Assembly: GCA_006212115.1 (NCBI GenBank)
Contig: PDUK01000001.1
Coordinates: 44,059 to 108,058, forward strand
Source: Thalassolituus sp.
GTDB lineage: Bacteria; Pseudomonadota; Gammaproteobacteria; Pseudomonadales; Oceanobacteraceae
Length of the DNA: 64,000 nucleotides
Reading direction: 5' to 3'
This document shows, in pieces, positions 22,059 to 31,378 of this stretch (its first letter is position 1; each line of letters opens with the position of its first letter). Below the pieces are notes generated by a model. That model was not told the origin of the DNA, ran no database searches, and saw nothing but the letters and a program-made list of their open reading frames with translations. The translations under genes and the position numbers were made by a program.

Positions 22059-23111
22059 ATGGCGCTGCTGACGCTGTCATCACCCCATACCCGTGGAACG
22101 AACCGGACCAGTCGTATTATGGCGACGGTTGCACTGGCAACCTTGCCCGGTCTGGCCGTCATGACCTGGTTATTCGGCTACGGAACCCTGATCAATACCG
22201 CCTTGGCGATCGTAACCGCCCTGCTCTCCGAAGCCATCGTTCTGAAAATGCGCCGCTATCCTGTGTCGTTCTTTCTGAAGGACAACACAGCGCTGGTCAC
22301 CGGTCTGCTGCTGGGCCTGGCACTGCCTCCCCTTGCTCCATGGTGGATCACCGTATTTGCGACGGCCTTCTCCATCGTCTTTGCCAAGCAGATCTACGGC
22401 GGTATCGGTAACAATCCGTTCAACCCGGCCATGGTCGGCTACGCTCTGGTTCTGATTTCATTTCCGGTACAGATGACCACGAATTGGGCGATCTCTTTTC
22501 AGGTCAGCGGCCAGGATGTAGCGAGCTTTTCCGATACCCTGAGCATGATTTTCGCCTCCGCCCCCGGAATGGCGGATGCATACACTGGCGCGACCCCGCT
22601 TGATCAGTACAAACATCTGATCGGCCAGCAGACCAGCGAGCAAGTATTGCAGGCATCGACATTCAATGGCTGGCTAAATGGTGGCTGGGAATGGGTAAAT
22701 CTAGCATTCCTCGCAGGCGGTTTGTTTTTGCTCGCGCGGAAAATCATCACCTGGCATATCCCAATTTCAATGTTGGTTGCATTAGCAGTATGTTCATTGG
22801 TTCTGGGGTGGGATGCAGACGCCTACACACCGGTTACTCTGCATATGCTCAGCGGCGCAACCATGCTCGGGGCGTTCTTTATCGCCACCGACCCTGTATC
22901 AGCATCTACTACACCAACCGGGAAAATCATTTACGGCGCCGGTATTGGCATATTGGTGTACCTGATCCGCACTTGGGGCGCCTATCCCGATGCCGTGGCG
23001 TTTGCCGTACTGTTAATGAACTTCACGGCGCCTTTCATCGACGCATACACACAGCCAAGAAGTTACGGACACAAGAAAGCTAAGCGTGGGCTTAAGTCGG
23101 GGGATCAATAA
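22059..23111 (+). CDS. rnfD: Rnf complex membrane subunit RnfD
   Basis: Membrane subunit of the Rnf complex, 350 residues with about ten hydrophobic segments, related to NqrB. It carries a covalent FMN through the Thr of a (S/T)GAT-type motif, seen here as [13 protein letters not shown]. The conserved [17 protein letters not shown] segment and [13 protein letters not shown] are also present. It starts 2 nt after rnfC and shares 1 nt with rnfG. Confidence 0.94.
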   Translation: MALLTLSSPHTRGTNRTSRIMATVALATLPGLAVMTWLFGYGTLINTALAIVTALLSEAIVLKMRRYPVSFFLKDNTALVTGLLLGLALPPLAPWWITVFATAFSIVFAKQIYGGIGNNPFNPAMVGYALVLISFPVQMTTNWAISFQVSGQDVASFSDTLSMIFASAPGMADAYTGATPLDQYKHLIGQQTSEQVLQASTFNGWLNGGWEWVNLAFLAGGLFLLARKIITWHIPISMLVALAVCSLVLGWDADAYTPVTLHMLSGATMLGAFFIATDPVSASTTPTGKIIYGAGIGILVYLIRTWGAYPDAVAFAVLLMNFTAPFIDAYTQPRSYGHKKAKRGLKSGDQ

Positions 23112-23791
23112 TGGTCGAATTGCTGACTGCCATCCGTAAGAACGCTGTTGGTCTCGCCATATTCGCAATGGTGACTGCTGGTGCAATTGCGCTGACACAG
23201 ACACTGACCAGTGAACGCATTGCGAATAACATCAAGGCGGCGGAAGGTCGTGCTTTAAATCAGATCGTACCCGCGGACAGTTACGATAATGATCTGCTGA
23301 CGGACACATTATCCATAGCGCCATTTGCTGATGCTGAGTTGTTGGGGCCAATTCCCGATAACGCAGTTGTGTACCGTGCCCGTAATCAGGGACAAATCAG
23401 CGCCGTTATTCTTCCCGCAGTCGCACCAGACGGCTACACCACCCACATCGATATGATTGTCGGTATTCGTGCAGATGGATCACTGGCTGGCGTCCGCGTC
23501 GTCGCGCACAGAGAGACACCAGGATTGGGTGACAAGATTGAAGTGCGCAAATCGGACTGGATCAAAGATTTCGAAGGTAAGTCGTTGCTCAATCCTGAAG
23601 CAGACGGATGGGCTGTGAAGAAAGATGGCGGTGAATTCGATGAGTTCACTGGTGCCACCATCACACCTCGGGCCGTCGTTGCGTCGGTATACAATGCACT
23701 GGCGTTTTTTGAACAGCATCGAGACGAGCTGTTAGATCCCGACCTGAATCCCGCACGTCTTGCAGCAAGAGGAACTTCCAATGGCAACTAA
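23111..23791 (+). CDS. rnfG: Rnf complex FMN-binding subunit RnfG
   Basis: Membrane-anchored periplasmic subunit with covalently bound FMN, 226 residues, related to NqrC. One N-terminal helix (about 10-30) precedes the FMN_bind domain; the attachment motif is [13 protein letters not shown]. Family segments [12 protein letters not shown] and GWAVKKDGG are intact. Shares 1 nt with rnfD and overlaps rnfE by 11 nt. Confidence 0.94.
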   Translation: MVELLTAIRKNAVGLAIFAMVTAGAIALTQTLTSERIANNIKAAEGRALNQIVPADSYDNDLLTDTLSIAPFADAELLGPIPDNAVVYRARNQGQISAVILPAVAPDGYTTHIDMIVGIRADGSLAGVRVVAHRETPGLGDKIEVRKSDWIKDFEGKSLLNPEADGWAVKKDGGEFDEFTGATITPRAVVASVYNALAFFEQHRDELLDPDLNPARLAARGTSNGN

Positions 23792-24488
23792 GTCATACAG
23801 CGACATTTCCTTAGATGGATTATGGAAAAACAACCCCGCTCTGGTGCAACTGTTAGGTCTGTGTCCATTGCTGGCTGTAACCGGATCGGTGGTCAATGCG
23901 CTGGGACTGGGTCTTGCCACATTGATGGTACTGGTCGGTTCCAATGCCGCCGTATCTCTGATTCGCAATCATGTATCCGATGCTGTGCGACTACCTGCGT
24001 TTGTGATGATCATCGCTTCGTTTGTGACCGTCACCGAGCTGACGATGCAGGCTTTTACTTACGAACTGTACGAAGTACTCGGGATCTTCATTCCGCTGAT
24101 CGTTACTAATTGCGCTATTTTGGGGCGCGCAGACGCATTCGCCTGCAAAAACCCGATCCTGCCATCCGTTGTGGACGGTGTCATGATGGCTATTGGTTTT
24201 GCCGTTGTACTAGTGATGTTGGGTGCGTTACGCGAGGTCACAGGTCAGGGCGTGATCTTTGGTAATATGGATTTGCTGTTCGGACCGGTAGCAGCAGACT
24301 GGAAAATCGTTCTGTTCAACGATTACCCCGACTTCCTGTTCGCGATTCTCCCACCCGGTGCGTTTGTGGGCATGGGTCTGATCATCGCTTTCAAGAACAT
24401 CATTGATGATCGACTGGACAAGGCAGCGGCAGCAAAAGCCGCTCCTGTCGAGAAAGGCAGTAAACGAGTACGTGTTACCGTTGAATAA
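23781..24488 (+). CDS. rnfE: Rnf complex membrane subunit RnfE
   Basis: Membrane subunit of 235 residues, paralogous to RnfA and completing the six-subunit complex. It has [19 protein letters not shown] near the start and [14 protein letters not shown] in the middle, with the Cys of each motif lining the shared cluster site. The ATG at 23781 is preceded by AGAGGA with good spacing; an upstream in-frame start at 23760 has no such support. A basic Lys/Ala tail ends the protein. No nth gene follows, unlike in E. coli. Confidence 0.94.
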   Translation: MATKSYSDISLDGLWKNNPALVQLLGLCPLLAVTGSVVNALGLGLATLMVLVGSNAAVSLIRNHVSDAVRLPAFVMIIASFVTVTELTMQAFTYELYEVLGIFIPLIVTNCAILGRADAFACKNPILPSVVDGVMMAIGFAVVLVMLGALREVTGQGVIFGNMDLLFGPVAADWKIVLFNDYPDFLFAILPPGAFVGMGLIIAFKNIIDDRLDKAAAAKAAPVEKGSKRVRVTVE

Positions 24489-24512
24489 CGGTGAGGTGCG
24501 ATAGCTCAAAGT

Positions 24513-24541
24513 GCGATCAGCAGTCATGCGCTGCTGGTCGC
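24513..24541 (+). terminator. Rho-independent terminator of the rnf operon
   Basis: An 11-bp stem (GCGATCAGCAG with CTGCTGGTCGC, one G-T pair) with a 7-nt loop lies 25 nt after rnfE and is followed by TCTTATTA. Stem strength and position fit an operon end. Confidence 0.7.
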
Positions 24542-24557
24542 TCTTATTAATGGTCTG

Positions 24558-25460
24558 TTAACTACTCTGCTCAGTTAACTGCTGTGAATTCAACTGAGCA
24601 TCGACAATGCCGTTAGCAATCCGGTATTCCGTCGCTTTGTCTGCGTATATGGTAGCCGATGCCCCCAGCATTCCTACGAAAAAGAGCTCAGCAAACACTT
24701 TATGGTTCTTAAAGTTGTAGTGCATCAACCGGATCGTCACAGAACCCAGCGCAAGTGCAACCAAGCTCCCAAAAATAATTGACTGAATGAGCAGGCTTGA
24801 GTCCGGCAGTTCAGCGCCTGTGCTCAACCATTCCAACGTACCCTTGGTAAGAAATCCTGTCGCCATCAGCAAGAATGCAACCGCAGGTACCGCATAACGG
24901 TCAGGACGCTGTTGATGCTCTAAGCCTTCCAGACGCTGCAGAATATCTGCAAACTCCGCCATTACGGGCAGCGCCTTATCACCGAATGCCTCCATCTCAG
25001 ATTGTTCTGCAGCGTTGTCTTCGACCAGAGCCCATAAGCGACCACGTCGGCATACCAGCTTCACAAGGCGCACCGTATCGGGCGAACCAAGGTTGAACAG
25101 ATTGAGCAGACGGTCACTCAGTCCAGGAGCGGCAGCCAGTGCCTGAGAAGCAGTAAAATCGTCGGAAAGTATGACCAGACTATCGTCAAATGCAGGGTGG
25201 CAGATGCGCTTGTCGCTATCTATGCCTACCCGTCCAAGCAATCGGTCGAGTTGAGTGTGACGCCGCATCACAAAATCATAACGACGAGAGACTTTCATCC
25301 CTACTTTGATTTGTCGACCTGAGCGACCGTTGTAGGTTCGATACTCATATCCGATTCCCGCATGTTGGCCCGCAACCCCTTTCCACTCTGCCGTAAAGCG
25401 ATGCATGAGCATTGCTGCAGCGAAAAGTCCAAGACACGCAAAGCCTATAGTCAGCCACAT
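24558..25460 (-). CDS. hypothetical inner-membrane protein
   Basis: A 300-residue protein I do not recognise. It begins with one hydrophobic helix (2-20), continues with a soluble basic/acidic region (about 25-190; Arg-rich RRYDFVMRRHTQLDRLLGR), and ends with three hydrophobic segments (about 195-215, 225-245, 260-280). An AAGGAT ribosome site lies about 9 nt before the ATG. It converges on the rnf operon. The soluble part could be a cytoplasmic or periplasmic sensory or scaffold domain; nothing in the sequence decides this. Confidence 0.7.
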   Translation of the reverse strand: MWLTIGFACLGLFAAAMLMHRFTAEWKGVAGQHAGIGYEYRTYNGRSGRQIKVGMKVSRRYDFVMRRHTQLDRLLGRVGIDSDKRICHPAFDDSLVILSDDFTASQALAAAPGLSDRLLNLFNLGSPDTVRLVKLVCRRGRLWALVEDNAAEQSEMEAFGDKALPVMAEFADILQRLEGLEHQQRPDRYAVPAVAFLLMATGFLTKGTLEWLSTGAELPDSSLLIQSIIFGSLVALALGSVTIRLMHYNFKNHKVFAELFFVGMLGASATIYADKATEYRIANGIVDAQLNSQQLTEQSS

Positions 25461-26093
25461 ATTCAGTATCCTTCCACTCAGTTATCACAACTTTTGTGTA
25501 CGACGAACGACCATACGTTCCGGCCATCCGTACCCTAACTTTAGTTCATGAGATCAATCCGTGACTTGGATCACGCTTGACCGGCTCAAAATGACACCGG
25601 AGCTGCCCAGAAAAACTCCGTGTTTTACCCTCAGGCAAATCAGTGCCAGTCACAGCCAGAACATTTTCTGACGTCGCCAGTTTATGAAGCAAGACGTGAG
25701 CCAGCTCACGGACATGTACAACAATGGCAACTCAGAAAGACCATCAACCGACAGGAAATGTGTCTGACCGGGTGCTTATCTGGATTGTTATATGGATGCT
25801 GAAAGACAAAGTGACCTGACGACCGGACTAAAGACCATAAGACCAAGGTCAAACATGCCGGATAAGGCACTTCATATGTGGTGCGGGCACTATTCAGACA
25901 GCGTAGACAAAATGAACCGCAAGGTGGCCGTTACTACAGCATTGATTATCAGGTCGGCGTGATAAGCAAAACAGTCGTCTTTGTGATGGAGGGTGAGAAT
26001 CTGAATTGCCTACCGGACGTCGATGGCACCGTCTTATGTATCTGCCCGCCGGGAGAAGAATGCGACATCCCTGTCGTTAACTGATTCGGACGA
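25461..26093. other. 633-nt region without a convincing gene
   Basis: Contains two palindromes shaped like CRP/Vfr sites: CGTGA-N6-TCACG at 25560-25575 and again at 25695-25710 (the second is CGTGAG-CCAG-CTCACG). Short frames are present: ATG 25724-25819 (31 codons with a hydrophobic stretch VLIWIVIWML), ATG 25855-25962 (35 codons) and GTG 25878-26084 (68 codons). None has a strong ribosome site. The region also must hold the promoter of the minus-strand gene ending at 24558. Confidence 0.4.
25878..26084 (+). CDS. possible small Cys-containing protein (doubtful)
   Basis: A 68-codon frame from GTG with a Cys-rich end (NCLPDVDGTVLCICPPGEEC). It stops 10 nt before the stop codon of the convergent hydrolase gene. 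There is no clear ribosome site at the GTG; an internal ATG at 25987 would give 32 residues with all four Cys. I do not recognise it. It could be a real small protein or chance. Confidence 0.25.
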   Translation: MVRALFRQRRQNEPQGGRYYSIDYQVGVISKTVVFVMEGENLNCLPDVDGTVLCICPPGEECDIPVVN

Positions 26094-27137
26094 TCAGAAC
26101 TGAACCACTTCTCCGTGTTTCATCACGGAGAAGTGACTCCCATCAATACCTTTCGCCTCCAACGCATCTGCCAACTTCAGTGGCGGCTCGTCCATTTCTT
26201 CATCCGTTAGAATAAAGGTTCCCCAGTGCATGCCAATTGCCTTACGAGCATTGAGGTCAAGGTAAACCTGCACCGCCTCCTCCGGGCTCATGTGTGCATC
26301 TTTCATAAACCATCTTGGGTCATAGGCACCAATAGGAATCGCAGCGAGGTCAATGTCCGGATAGCGGGAGCCAATTTCTTTGAAATCATCTGAATATCCG
26401 CTGTCCCCCGCATGGAAGAAGCGAAAGCCTCCTGCATCCACCAGCCACCCAGCCCATAGCGTTCGGTTGCGATCGAAGAAGGTGCGCTGCGACCAGTGTT
26501 TAACGGGCAATGCGGTCAACGTCATGCCGTCGTGCGTGTAGGACTGCCACCAGTCCAGCTCTACCGCAGTTTTAATGCCGTAACTGACCAGCTCTTCCTT
26601 CAGCCCCAGTGGCACAACAAATACAGGTGGATTGTCCGGCTGCTTGTTGTAAATCCCGGTCAGGGAAGCCTCATCAAGATGATCGTAGTGATTATGAGAA
26701 ATCACCACAGCATGAATGTGCGGCAATGCTTCAATACTCAGTGGTGGCACGACGATGCGCTCGGGTCCGGCAAAACTCAGCGGAGACGCCCGCTCAGAGA
26801 AGTGCGGATCGGTCAGAACGTTCTTGCCACCGGCCTGCAGAAGAAACGCGCTGTGCCCCAGCCAGGTAACCTGAGTGGCAACCGGCTGAGCAAGTACCTC
26901 AGGATCGGGCTCCATCACATCAAACGCCATAGCATCGGGCTCAGTGCGACTCCAGCGCCAGCGCAGTAAATCGGTAAACGATTTACTGATTGCCGTACCG
27001 TCCGTGTTCACAAAGGTTCCATCTGCTCTGTGGTGCGCGGGGCGATCTGCCATAGCAGCATCAGGCTCGTTAACGAATACGGCCGCGCAACCGGCAGCAA
27101 CAAGAAGACTGGCAACTAACAGAAGGGTTGTTTTCAA
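26094..27137 (-). CDS. MBL-fold metallohydrolase lipoprotein (UlaG / NAPE-PLD-like)
   Basis: Metallo-beta-lactamase-fold hydrolase of 347 residues, probably acting on a lipid or phosphodiester in the periplasm. The dinuclear metal motif is VISHNHYDHLDE (HxHxDH), with further ligands in FHAGDSGYSDDF and GMHWGTF. The start is placed at TTG 27137, because the protein then opens with a short, clean lipoprotein signal (MKTTLLLVASLLVAAGC, lipid Cys 17). The frame is open further upstream to 27272 but those residues resemble nothing. Divergent from another lipoprotein hydrolase at 27293, so the two may share regulation. Substrate unknown. Confidence 0.85.
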   Translation of the reverse strand: MKTTLLLVASLLVAAGCAAVFVNEPDAAMADRPAHHRADGTFVNTDGTAISKSFTDLLRWRWSRTEPDAMAFDVMEPDPEVLAQPVATQVTWLGHSAFLLQAGGKNVLTDPHFSERASPLSFAGPERIVVPPLSIEALPHIHAVVISHNHYDHLDEASLTGIYNKQPDNPPVFVVPLGLKEELVSYGIKTAVELDWWQSYTHDGMTLTALPVKHWSQRTFFDRNRTLWAGWLVDAGGFRFFHAGDSGYSDDFKEIGSRYPDIDLAAIPIGAYDPRWFMKDAHMSPEEAVQVYLDLNARKAIGMHWGTFILTDEEMDEPPLKLADALEAKGIDGSHFSVMKHGEVVQF

Positions 27138-27292
27138 CTGTAGGTTCTCAAAACATGAAAACTTAAGGGTCTCCAAGTTACCCTCAGATTTCAATCTATA
27201 AAGGCCAATCCTTGTTGGAACAGTGTAACCCGGCTGTGAGTATGGAATACTTCCCCCAGCTAATAAAAACAATAATAATCGGGTACCCGTTA

Positions 27293-28696
27293 ATGTTCAC
27301 ACATCGTGCGCTGCACCTTCCTGTTGTTCTTTCTCTCCCTGTCCTACTTAGCGGCTGTATCCTCGATGATATTCCGATTGGAACGGGTTACGCGGCAAAA
27401 AACATCTGCTCGGGTCTATGGATCAGTGGTATCGAAGAAACCCGCCTGACCGAAGACTTCGTGGCACCTCAGATCTCTCCGCTGCCATTGATCTGGAAAA
27501 TCGACATCGACGAATCCAACCATACCGTCACGGTGCGGGATCGGATTTTCGGCTCAAAAAATGAAAAAGTGGCTTACTACCGCGAGGGGCTTGGGTGCAC
27601 TCTGGTGCATGACAAGTCTCTGGCAGAGCTGGACAGACAAGCTCCCACCGAGCTGTTAGCCGGCCAAGTGGACTATCACTCGCCGTGGCCACAAGGAGAA
27701 GCATCCATTGACCAACTTCATCCGGCCTTCGATCACTCTGCCTTGGAAATGCACATCGATGAAGCTTTCCGGGATACGCCAGATGCAACGCGCAACACAC
27801 TGTCCGTAGCCGTTGCCTACAAAGGACAGCTAGTCAGTGAACGGTACTCAGATGATATTGAACCCGATAGCCCCCTGCTAAGCTGGTCGATGGCCAAGAG
27901 TATCGCTGCAACAGTAATTGGCTTACTTTACGATCAAGGCCGACTCTCACCGCTGGCACCTGCCCCTGTAGCAGAATGGACAGGCACAGAAAAGTCAGTC
28001 ATCACGCTGAAGAACATGCTTCAGATGAATGCTGGTCTGGACTGGAATGAAGCCGCTCAAGGCGAAGATCCCGATCAGGGGTTTGGATTATTTGAAGTCC
28101 CGGATATGCCCGGTTACTACGCAGAACAGGCACTCGATACACCACCCGGCACCCGCTTCAATTACTCTACTGGCAACAGCAATTTGTTAGCCCGCATCGC
28201 TCAGAATGAAGTAGGCGGAACCCTTGAAGACTACTACCAGTTCGTTCAACAAACGCTGTTTCAGCCATTAGGTATCCAGAGTGCCGTGATCGAGTTTGAC
28301 GCTGAAGGCCAGCCAGTTGGCGGCGCATTCCATTATCTGACGACACGAGACTGGGCGCGGCTTGGACAGCTTTATCTGAACGAGGGTGAGTGGAACGGCG
28401 AGCAGCTCCTGTCCAGCGACTGGATTGAGCAGACTCTGACGCCATCTGGGCCCAACCCTCTTTACGGCTATCAACTTTGGCTGAATACAAACCAGGGCTT
28501 CTGGTCCGACCTTCCTGCTAATACTTACGCTTTCCGGGGCTTTCAGGGGCAGATAGTGATGATGCTGCCAGACCACGACCTGGTCATCGTGCGCACCGGT
28601 GTCACCTTCAATAACGAAGGCGCATCGTCTACCTCAGACCCTGCGGGCATTCAGGCACTGGCCCTTGGGGTCATTGCGTCTCTGAAACCTGAATAA
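27293..28696 (+). CDS. serine hydrolase lipoprotein of the class C beta-lactamase-related family
   Basis: A 467-residue penicillin-binding/AmpC-fold serine hydrolase (esterase or peptidase family) exported as a lipoprotein: lipobox LLSGC with Cys 22. Residues about 35-160 form an N-terminal extension; the catalytic domain starts near 165. The nucleophile motif is S199-M-A-K202 (SxxK), followed by a Tyr motif region (FNYSTGNSN). The third box is probably GFQGQ near residue 435, in place of the usual HxG/KTG. ATG 27293 is chosen for the signal peptide. The 3' end overlaps the convergent oxygenase gene by 26 nt. Not an expected antibiotic-resistance enzyme; substrate unknown. Confidence 0.85.
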   Translation: MFTHRALHLPVVLSLPVLLSGCILDDIPIGTGYAAKNICSGLWISGIEETRLTEDFVAPQISPLPLIWKIDIDESNHTVTVRDRIFGSKNEKVAYYREGLGCTLVHDKSLAELDRQAPTELLAGQVDYHSPWPQGEASIDQLHPAFDHSALEMHIDEAFRDTPDATRNTLSVAVAYKGQLVSERYSDDIEPDSPLLSWSMAKSIAATVIGLLYDQGRLSPLAPAPVAEWTGTEKSVITLKNMLQMNAGLDWNEAAQGEDPDQGFGLFEVPDMPGYYAEQALDTPPGTRFNYSTGNSNLLARIAQNEVGGTLEDYYQFVQQTLFQPLGIQSAVIEFDAEGQPVGGAFHYLTTRDWARLGQLYLNEGEWNGEQLLSSDWIEQTLTPSGPNPLYGYQLWLNTNQGFWSDLPANTYAFRGFQGQIVMMLPDHDLVIVRTGVTFNNEGASSTSDPAGIQALALGVIASLKPE

Positions 28697-29876
28697 TGCG
28701 CGGCTTATGCTGGCCGAACAGAACGGCCAGCATCTGGTTCTGTGCATGACGCCCCCGTCTGGCAAGCCATGTTTTCCCGCCCGGAATCAAGCGGATCACC
28801 GTATGAAACGTCGCATTGAGGGGCGTAAACAACAGTGGATACCAAGGCAAACGACAAGCGGGTAAGCCCAGCGCACGCATGCCCTGAGAACCAATAAACA
28901 AACGGATAATGCTGAGGTGTACTTCTTTATCCCAGTGGCTTCTCAACCACTGGAAGCTTGGGTAGTAACGCCCAAGAGGTTCATCCATTAGAGACTGTGC
29001 GAGCAATCGCGAAGTGTCATCCGCCTGCGCCTGGCTGAGCAGATTCCGATACAAGGCCACCCTTCCGGACTGCTCAGTATCGACCAGAAGGTCAGAGTTA
29101 ACGCCCATTAGCCAGCCAATATAACGCCAAAGGTGCATCACATCGGCACCTTCTTGTTTGCTGACCGGCACACCAAGGATTCGCTGCCCCAACAGAAACA
29201 TCACGGAGAATGCTAGGTACGTGACCTGCATATCTACCTGATTCACCGGTAGTCCAAGGTAGTCAGCATCCCAATCACTGCGACCAGACAACTGACGGCG
29301 TACCATGGCGTGTATCAAACGAACACGAAGGGTTGTAGAGAAGCCTGTGCCACCGGGAAGAATGCCTCCCTTCTCAGTGCAGTCCATCCACCACTTCGTC
29401 GTTTCTGCAACGCGCCGCTGAGCGCCTTTCTCCAGCGCGCCGGTTTTCACGAGTGTCTGGTTAATCGCGCTGGCCTGATATCCCGCCATCAATCCAAAAT
29501 CACGGAGAATACGCATCCCGGTCTTACCCGATCGGGCGATAACATCACACCCGCGGTCTAACGCATCCGTGTTGACCCAATCTGGCAGTTGAGTTGTCTG
29601 CGCAAGAAATGCCGCAAGTGGCATGGGAAGTTCGGAATCGCACGCAGCATCCGGATTAAGTGCGCGTTCAACCAAGGACCAACGCCCCTCTGCCGAGGCG
29701 AGCCATTCAGCAACTTCGTCAGCGAGGGGGTCACCGACGTTCAGCTGTCTTCCGAGGGCTTCCCACTGCTCACGATCCGGTTCAGCCAGAGATTCATCAC
29801 GAATAAGCATAAGAAGCGGCGAAGCAATTTTTCTTGCCTGATGAATGTGTATGCCATGACGTTCCGGAATCATCAT
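28671..29876 (-). CDS. oxygenase MpaB/latex-clearing-protein-like (DUF2236)
   Basis: A 401-residue protein of the DUF2236 family, which includes the heme-b rubber oxygenase Lcp and fungal MpaB. The middle region (about 155-195) has WWMDCTEKGGILPGG and TTLRVRLIHAMVRRQL with R184 and H189, in the place of the conserved Arg and heme-facing residues of the family. No signal peptide is visible with the start at ATG 29876, which has GGAGAG 6-7 nt upstream. Transcribed divergently from a TetR regulator with two operator palindromes between them, so expression is very probably induced by a ligand of that regulator. Actual substrate unknown; a hydrophobic alkene or ether is the family-based guess. Confidence 0.8.
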   Translation of the reverse strand: MMIPERHGIHIHQARKIASPLLMLIRDESLAEPDREQWEALGRQLNVGDPLADEVAEWLASAEGRWSLVERALNPDAACDSELPMPLAAFLAQTTQLPDWVNTDALDRGCDVIARSGKTGMRILRDFGLMAGYQASAINQTLVKTGALEKGAQRRVAETTKWWMDCTEKGGILPGGTGFSTTLRVRLIHAMVRRQLSGRSDWDADYLGLPVNQVDMQVTYLAFSVMFLLGQRILGVPVSKQEGADVMHLWRYIGWLMGVNSDLLVDTEQSGRVALYRNLLSQAQADDTSRLLAQSLMDEPLGRYYPSFQWLRSHWDKEVHLSIIRLFIGSQGMRALGLPACRLPWYPLLFTPLNATFHTVIRLIPGGKTWLARRGRHAQNQMLAVLFGQHKPRIIQVSETQ

Positions 29877-29921
29877 AAATGTCTCTCCAACATGCACTGT
29901 TGCGACAACCGGCCAGCAACC

Positions 29922-29937
29922 GGTACTGATGAGTACC
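29922..29937. promoter_or_regulatory. operator 1 of the oxygenase/TetR divergent region
   Basis: Perfect palindrome GGTACT-GATG-AGTACC. It has the same arms and the same 4-nt spacing as operator 2, whose centre is 34 bp away. It sits just downstream of the proposed oxygenase -10 box (29938-29943 on the minus strand), where a repressor would block transcription. Confidence 0.75.
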
Positions 29938-29955
29938 ACGCTAAACAGGCGCACT

Positions 29956-29971
29956 GGTACTGTCAAGTACC
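29956..29971. promoter_or_regulatory. operator 2 overlapping both divergent promoters
   Basis: Perfect palindrome GGTACT-GTCA-AGTACC. On the minus strand its centre contains a consensus -35 TTGACA (29961-29966), with TAGCGT 17 nt downstream at 29938-29943 as -10 for the oxygenase gene. On the plus strand it covers the -35 area for TATACT at 29978-29983, the likely tetR -10. Binding should repress both genes. Confidence 0.75.
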
Positions 29972-30018
29972 AATCGCTATACTGTTCTCAATTCAGGATA
30001 AACGGTAAGGAGCGGACG

Positions 30019-30630
30019 ATGACCGCAGCCGCCACAGACCACAAAGAACGATTGCTCAGTGCATTGGAACGTATCTTATCCACCAAGAGCTATCGGGATG
30101 TCACACTGTCCGATATAACAGCGGGCGCAAAAGTCTCCCGGCGTAGCTTCTACGAAAACTTCAGCAACAAGGATGACTGCCTCCTGGCGCTGGCCAGAAT
30201 CACCAGCCAACGCATTATGGAAAGCATTCTCCACGCACACTCTCCCGGTGACAGTTGGGTTGATACCGTATCGAAAGTAACGCGTGGATATCTGGAGTTC
30301 ATCGGCTCTCACCCGACGCTTATGTACGCCCTGTATGTTGAAGTGGCGGCGCTCGGCCAAGAAGGCTTGCTTCTGCGGCGGGATATCGGACAACTGTTTG
30401 CGCGTTTTCTGAGTCTGCAAACGCAACTGCGCAGGAAAAACGAAGAAATACATCACGAGCTGTCAGAACACGCTGCTCTTGCGCTGGTTGCTGGAATCAA
30501 TGAATTGATACTGCAGGTTTTTGTCGAATCAGACAGCGGATCATTAAGTGAAGAGTTGAACAAACAACTTCCTGAGATTGGTGAGGTTGCCCAGTCACTC
30601 ATACTGCGAATGACGGGCTCCGCTGAGTGA
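30019..30630 (+). CDS. TetR-family transcriptional regulator
   Basis: A 203-residue TetR repressor. Residues about 8-60 are the N-terminal DNA-binding domain with the recognition region ITAGAKVSRRSFYENFSNKDD; the C-terminal helices form the ligand pocket and dimer face. ATG 30019 has AAGGAG 7 nt upstream, far better than the upstream in-frame starts, which would place coding sequence over the operators. Likely regulates itself and the divergent oxygenase. Ligand unknown. Confidence 0.9.
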   Translation: MTAAATDHKERLLSALERILSTKSYRDVTLSDITAGAKVSRRSFYENFSNKDDCLLALARITSQRIMESILHAHSPGDSWVDTVSKVTRGYLEFIGSHPTLMYALYVEVAALGQEGLLLRRDIGQLFARFLSLQTQLRRKNEEIHHELSEHAALALVAGINELILQVFVESDSGSLSEELNKQLPEIGEVAQSLILRMTGSAE

Positions 30631-30634
30631 GCCC
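30615..30634. terminator. stem-loop between convergent genes
   Basis: GGGCTC / GAGCCC with an 8-nt loop overlaps the tetR stop codon, between convergent tetR and the DUF3833 gene. No T-tract, so termination is only a possibility. Confidence 0.3.
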
Positions 30635-30644
30635 GCAAGCCCGC

Positions 30645-31250
30645 CTACAGACAACTCACATCCTCGTCGACCTGACGCATAACCAGTAGTATCTGGCCAA
30701 CATGCAGCCCGAATTTCGTCATCCGGGTTTCGTTCACGACCACGCCGTCGGCCACCTGAAACATCCAGTCATCCATGTTCAGGTCAATCGTATCACCGGG
30801 CTCACCATAACGAAGCGTATAGGCCATATGAATGGCGTTACCAGACCACTCCATAATGGTCGCCTCTGGTACGTCTGACGCCTGAGCGCTCAGCACTTCA
30901 CGTCCATCCTGTAATGCAGGAGTGAGAGTCCAGACACGGGTTTCGCGCTTTGGGCCGGCCCCCGCTTCGTCATAGAAATAGAAAACCTCGTCCAGGGTAC
31001 CGACCCCGTCTTTATCCCAGCTCGCGTCGATACGGGCATTAAACGAGCGAATTTCGGCACCGCTGCGATCACGCACTACGCCGTCGGCACAAATTTTCCC
31101 GTTGAAGAAAGTCTGCGGAATCAGTTTGGGAGAACGTCCTTCCGCATGTTCAACCTGAACACTGGAGCAACCAGTGACGGCCGCGGCGGCGAAGGCACCT
31201 ACAAGTGCAACCCCACGAACAGGTTTGAGAGAAAACAGAGCAGCAGACAT
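30645..31250 (-). CDS. DUF3833 family lipoprotein
   Basis: A 201-residue predicted lipoprotein: signal with lipobox VTGC, Cys 28. The mature part matches DUF3833 in layout (FFNGKICADGVVRDRSG near the start, TRVWTLTP, and a central WSGNAIHMAYTL). It may fold as a lipocalin-like beta barrel, but no function is established to my knowledge. ATG 31250 has GAGGTG at good spacing; an upstream in-frame start at 31271 has none. Convergent with tetR. In some genomes such genes sit next to lipid or sterol-type oxygenase genes, which would fit this neighbourhood, but that is inference. Confidence 0.8.
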   Translation of the reverse strand: MSAALFSLKPVRGVALVGAFAAAAVTGCSSVQVEHAEGRSPKLIPQTFFNGKICADGVVRDRSGAEIRSFNARIDASWDKDGVGTLDEVFYFYDEAGAGPKRETRVWTLTPALQDGREVLSAQASDVPEATIMEWSGNAIHMAYTLRYGEPGDTIDLNMDDWMFQVADGVVVNETRMTKFGLHVGQILLVMRQVDEDVSCL

Positions 31251-31378
31251 AGACACCTCGAAGTTATTCAATACTTATACAGAGTATCTAACTCTCTCTC
31301 AGTTCCTGCAATAGCACGATGGAATTAAGATACCGCGGCACAATTTTGAAGCTTCGTTCTGCAACATAGTTGTGTGAC

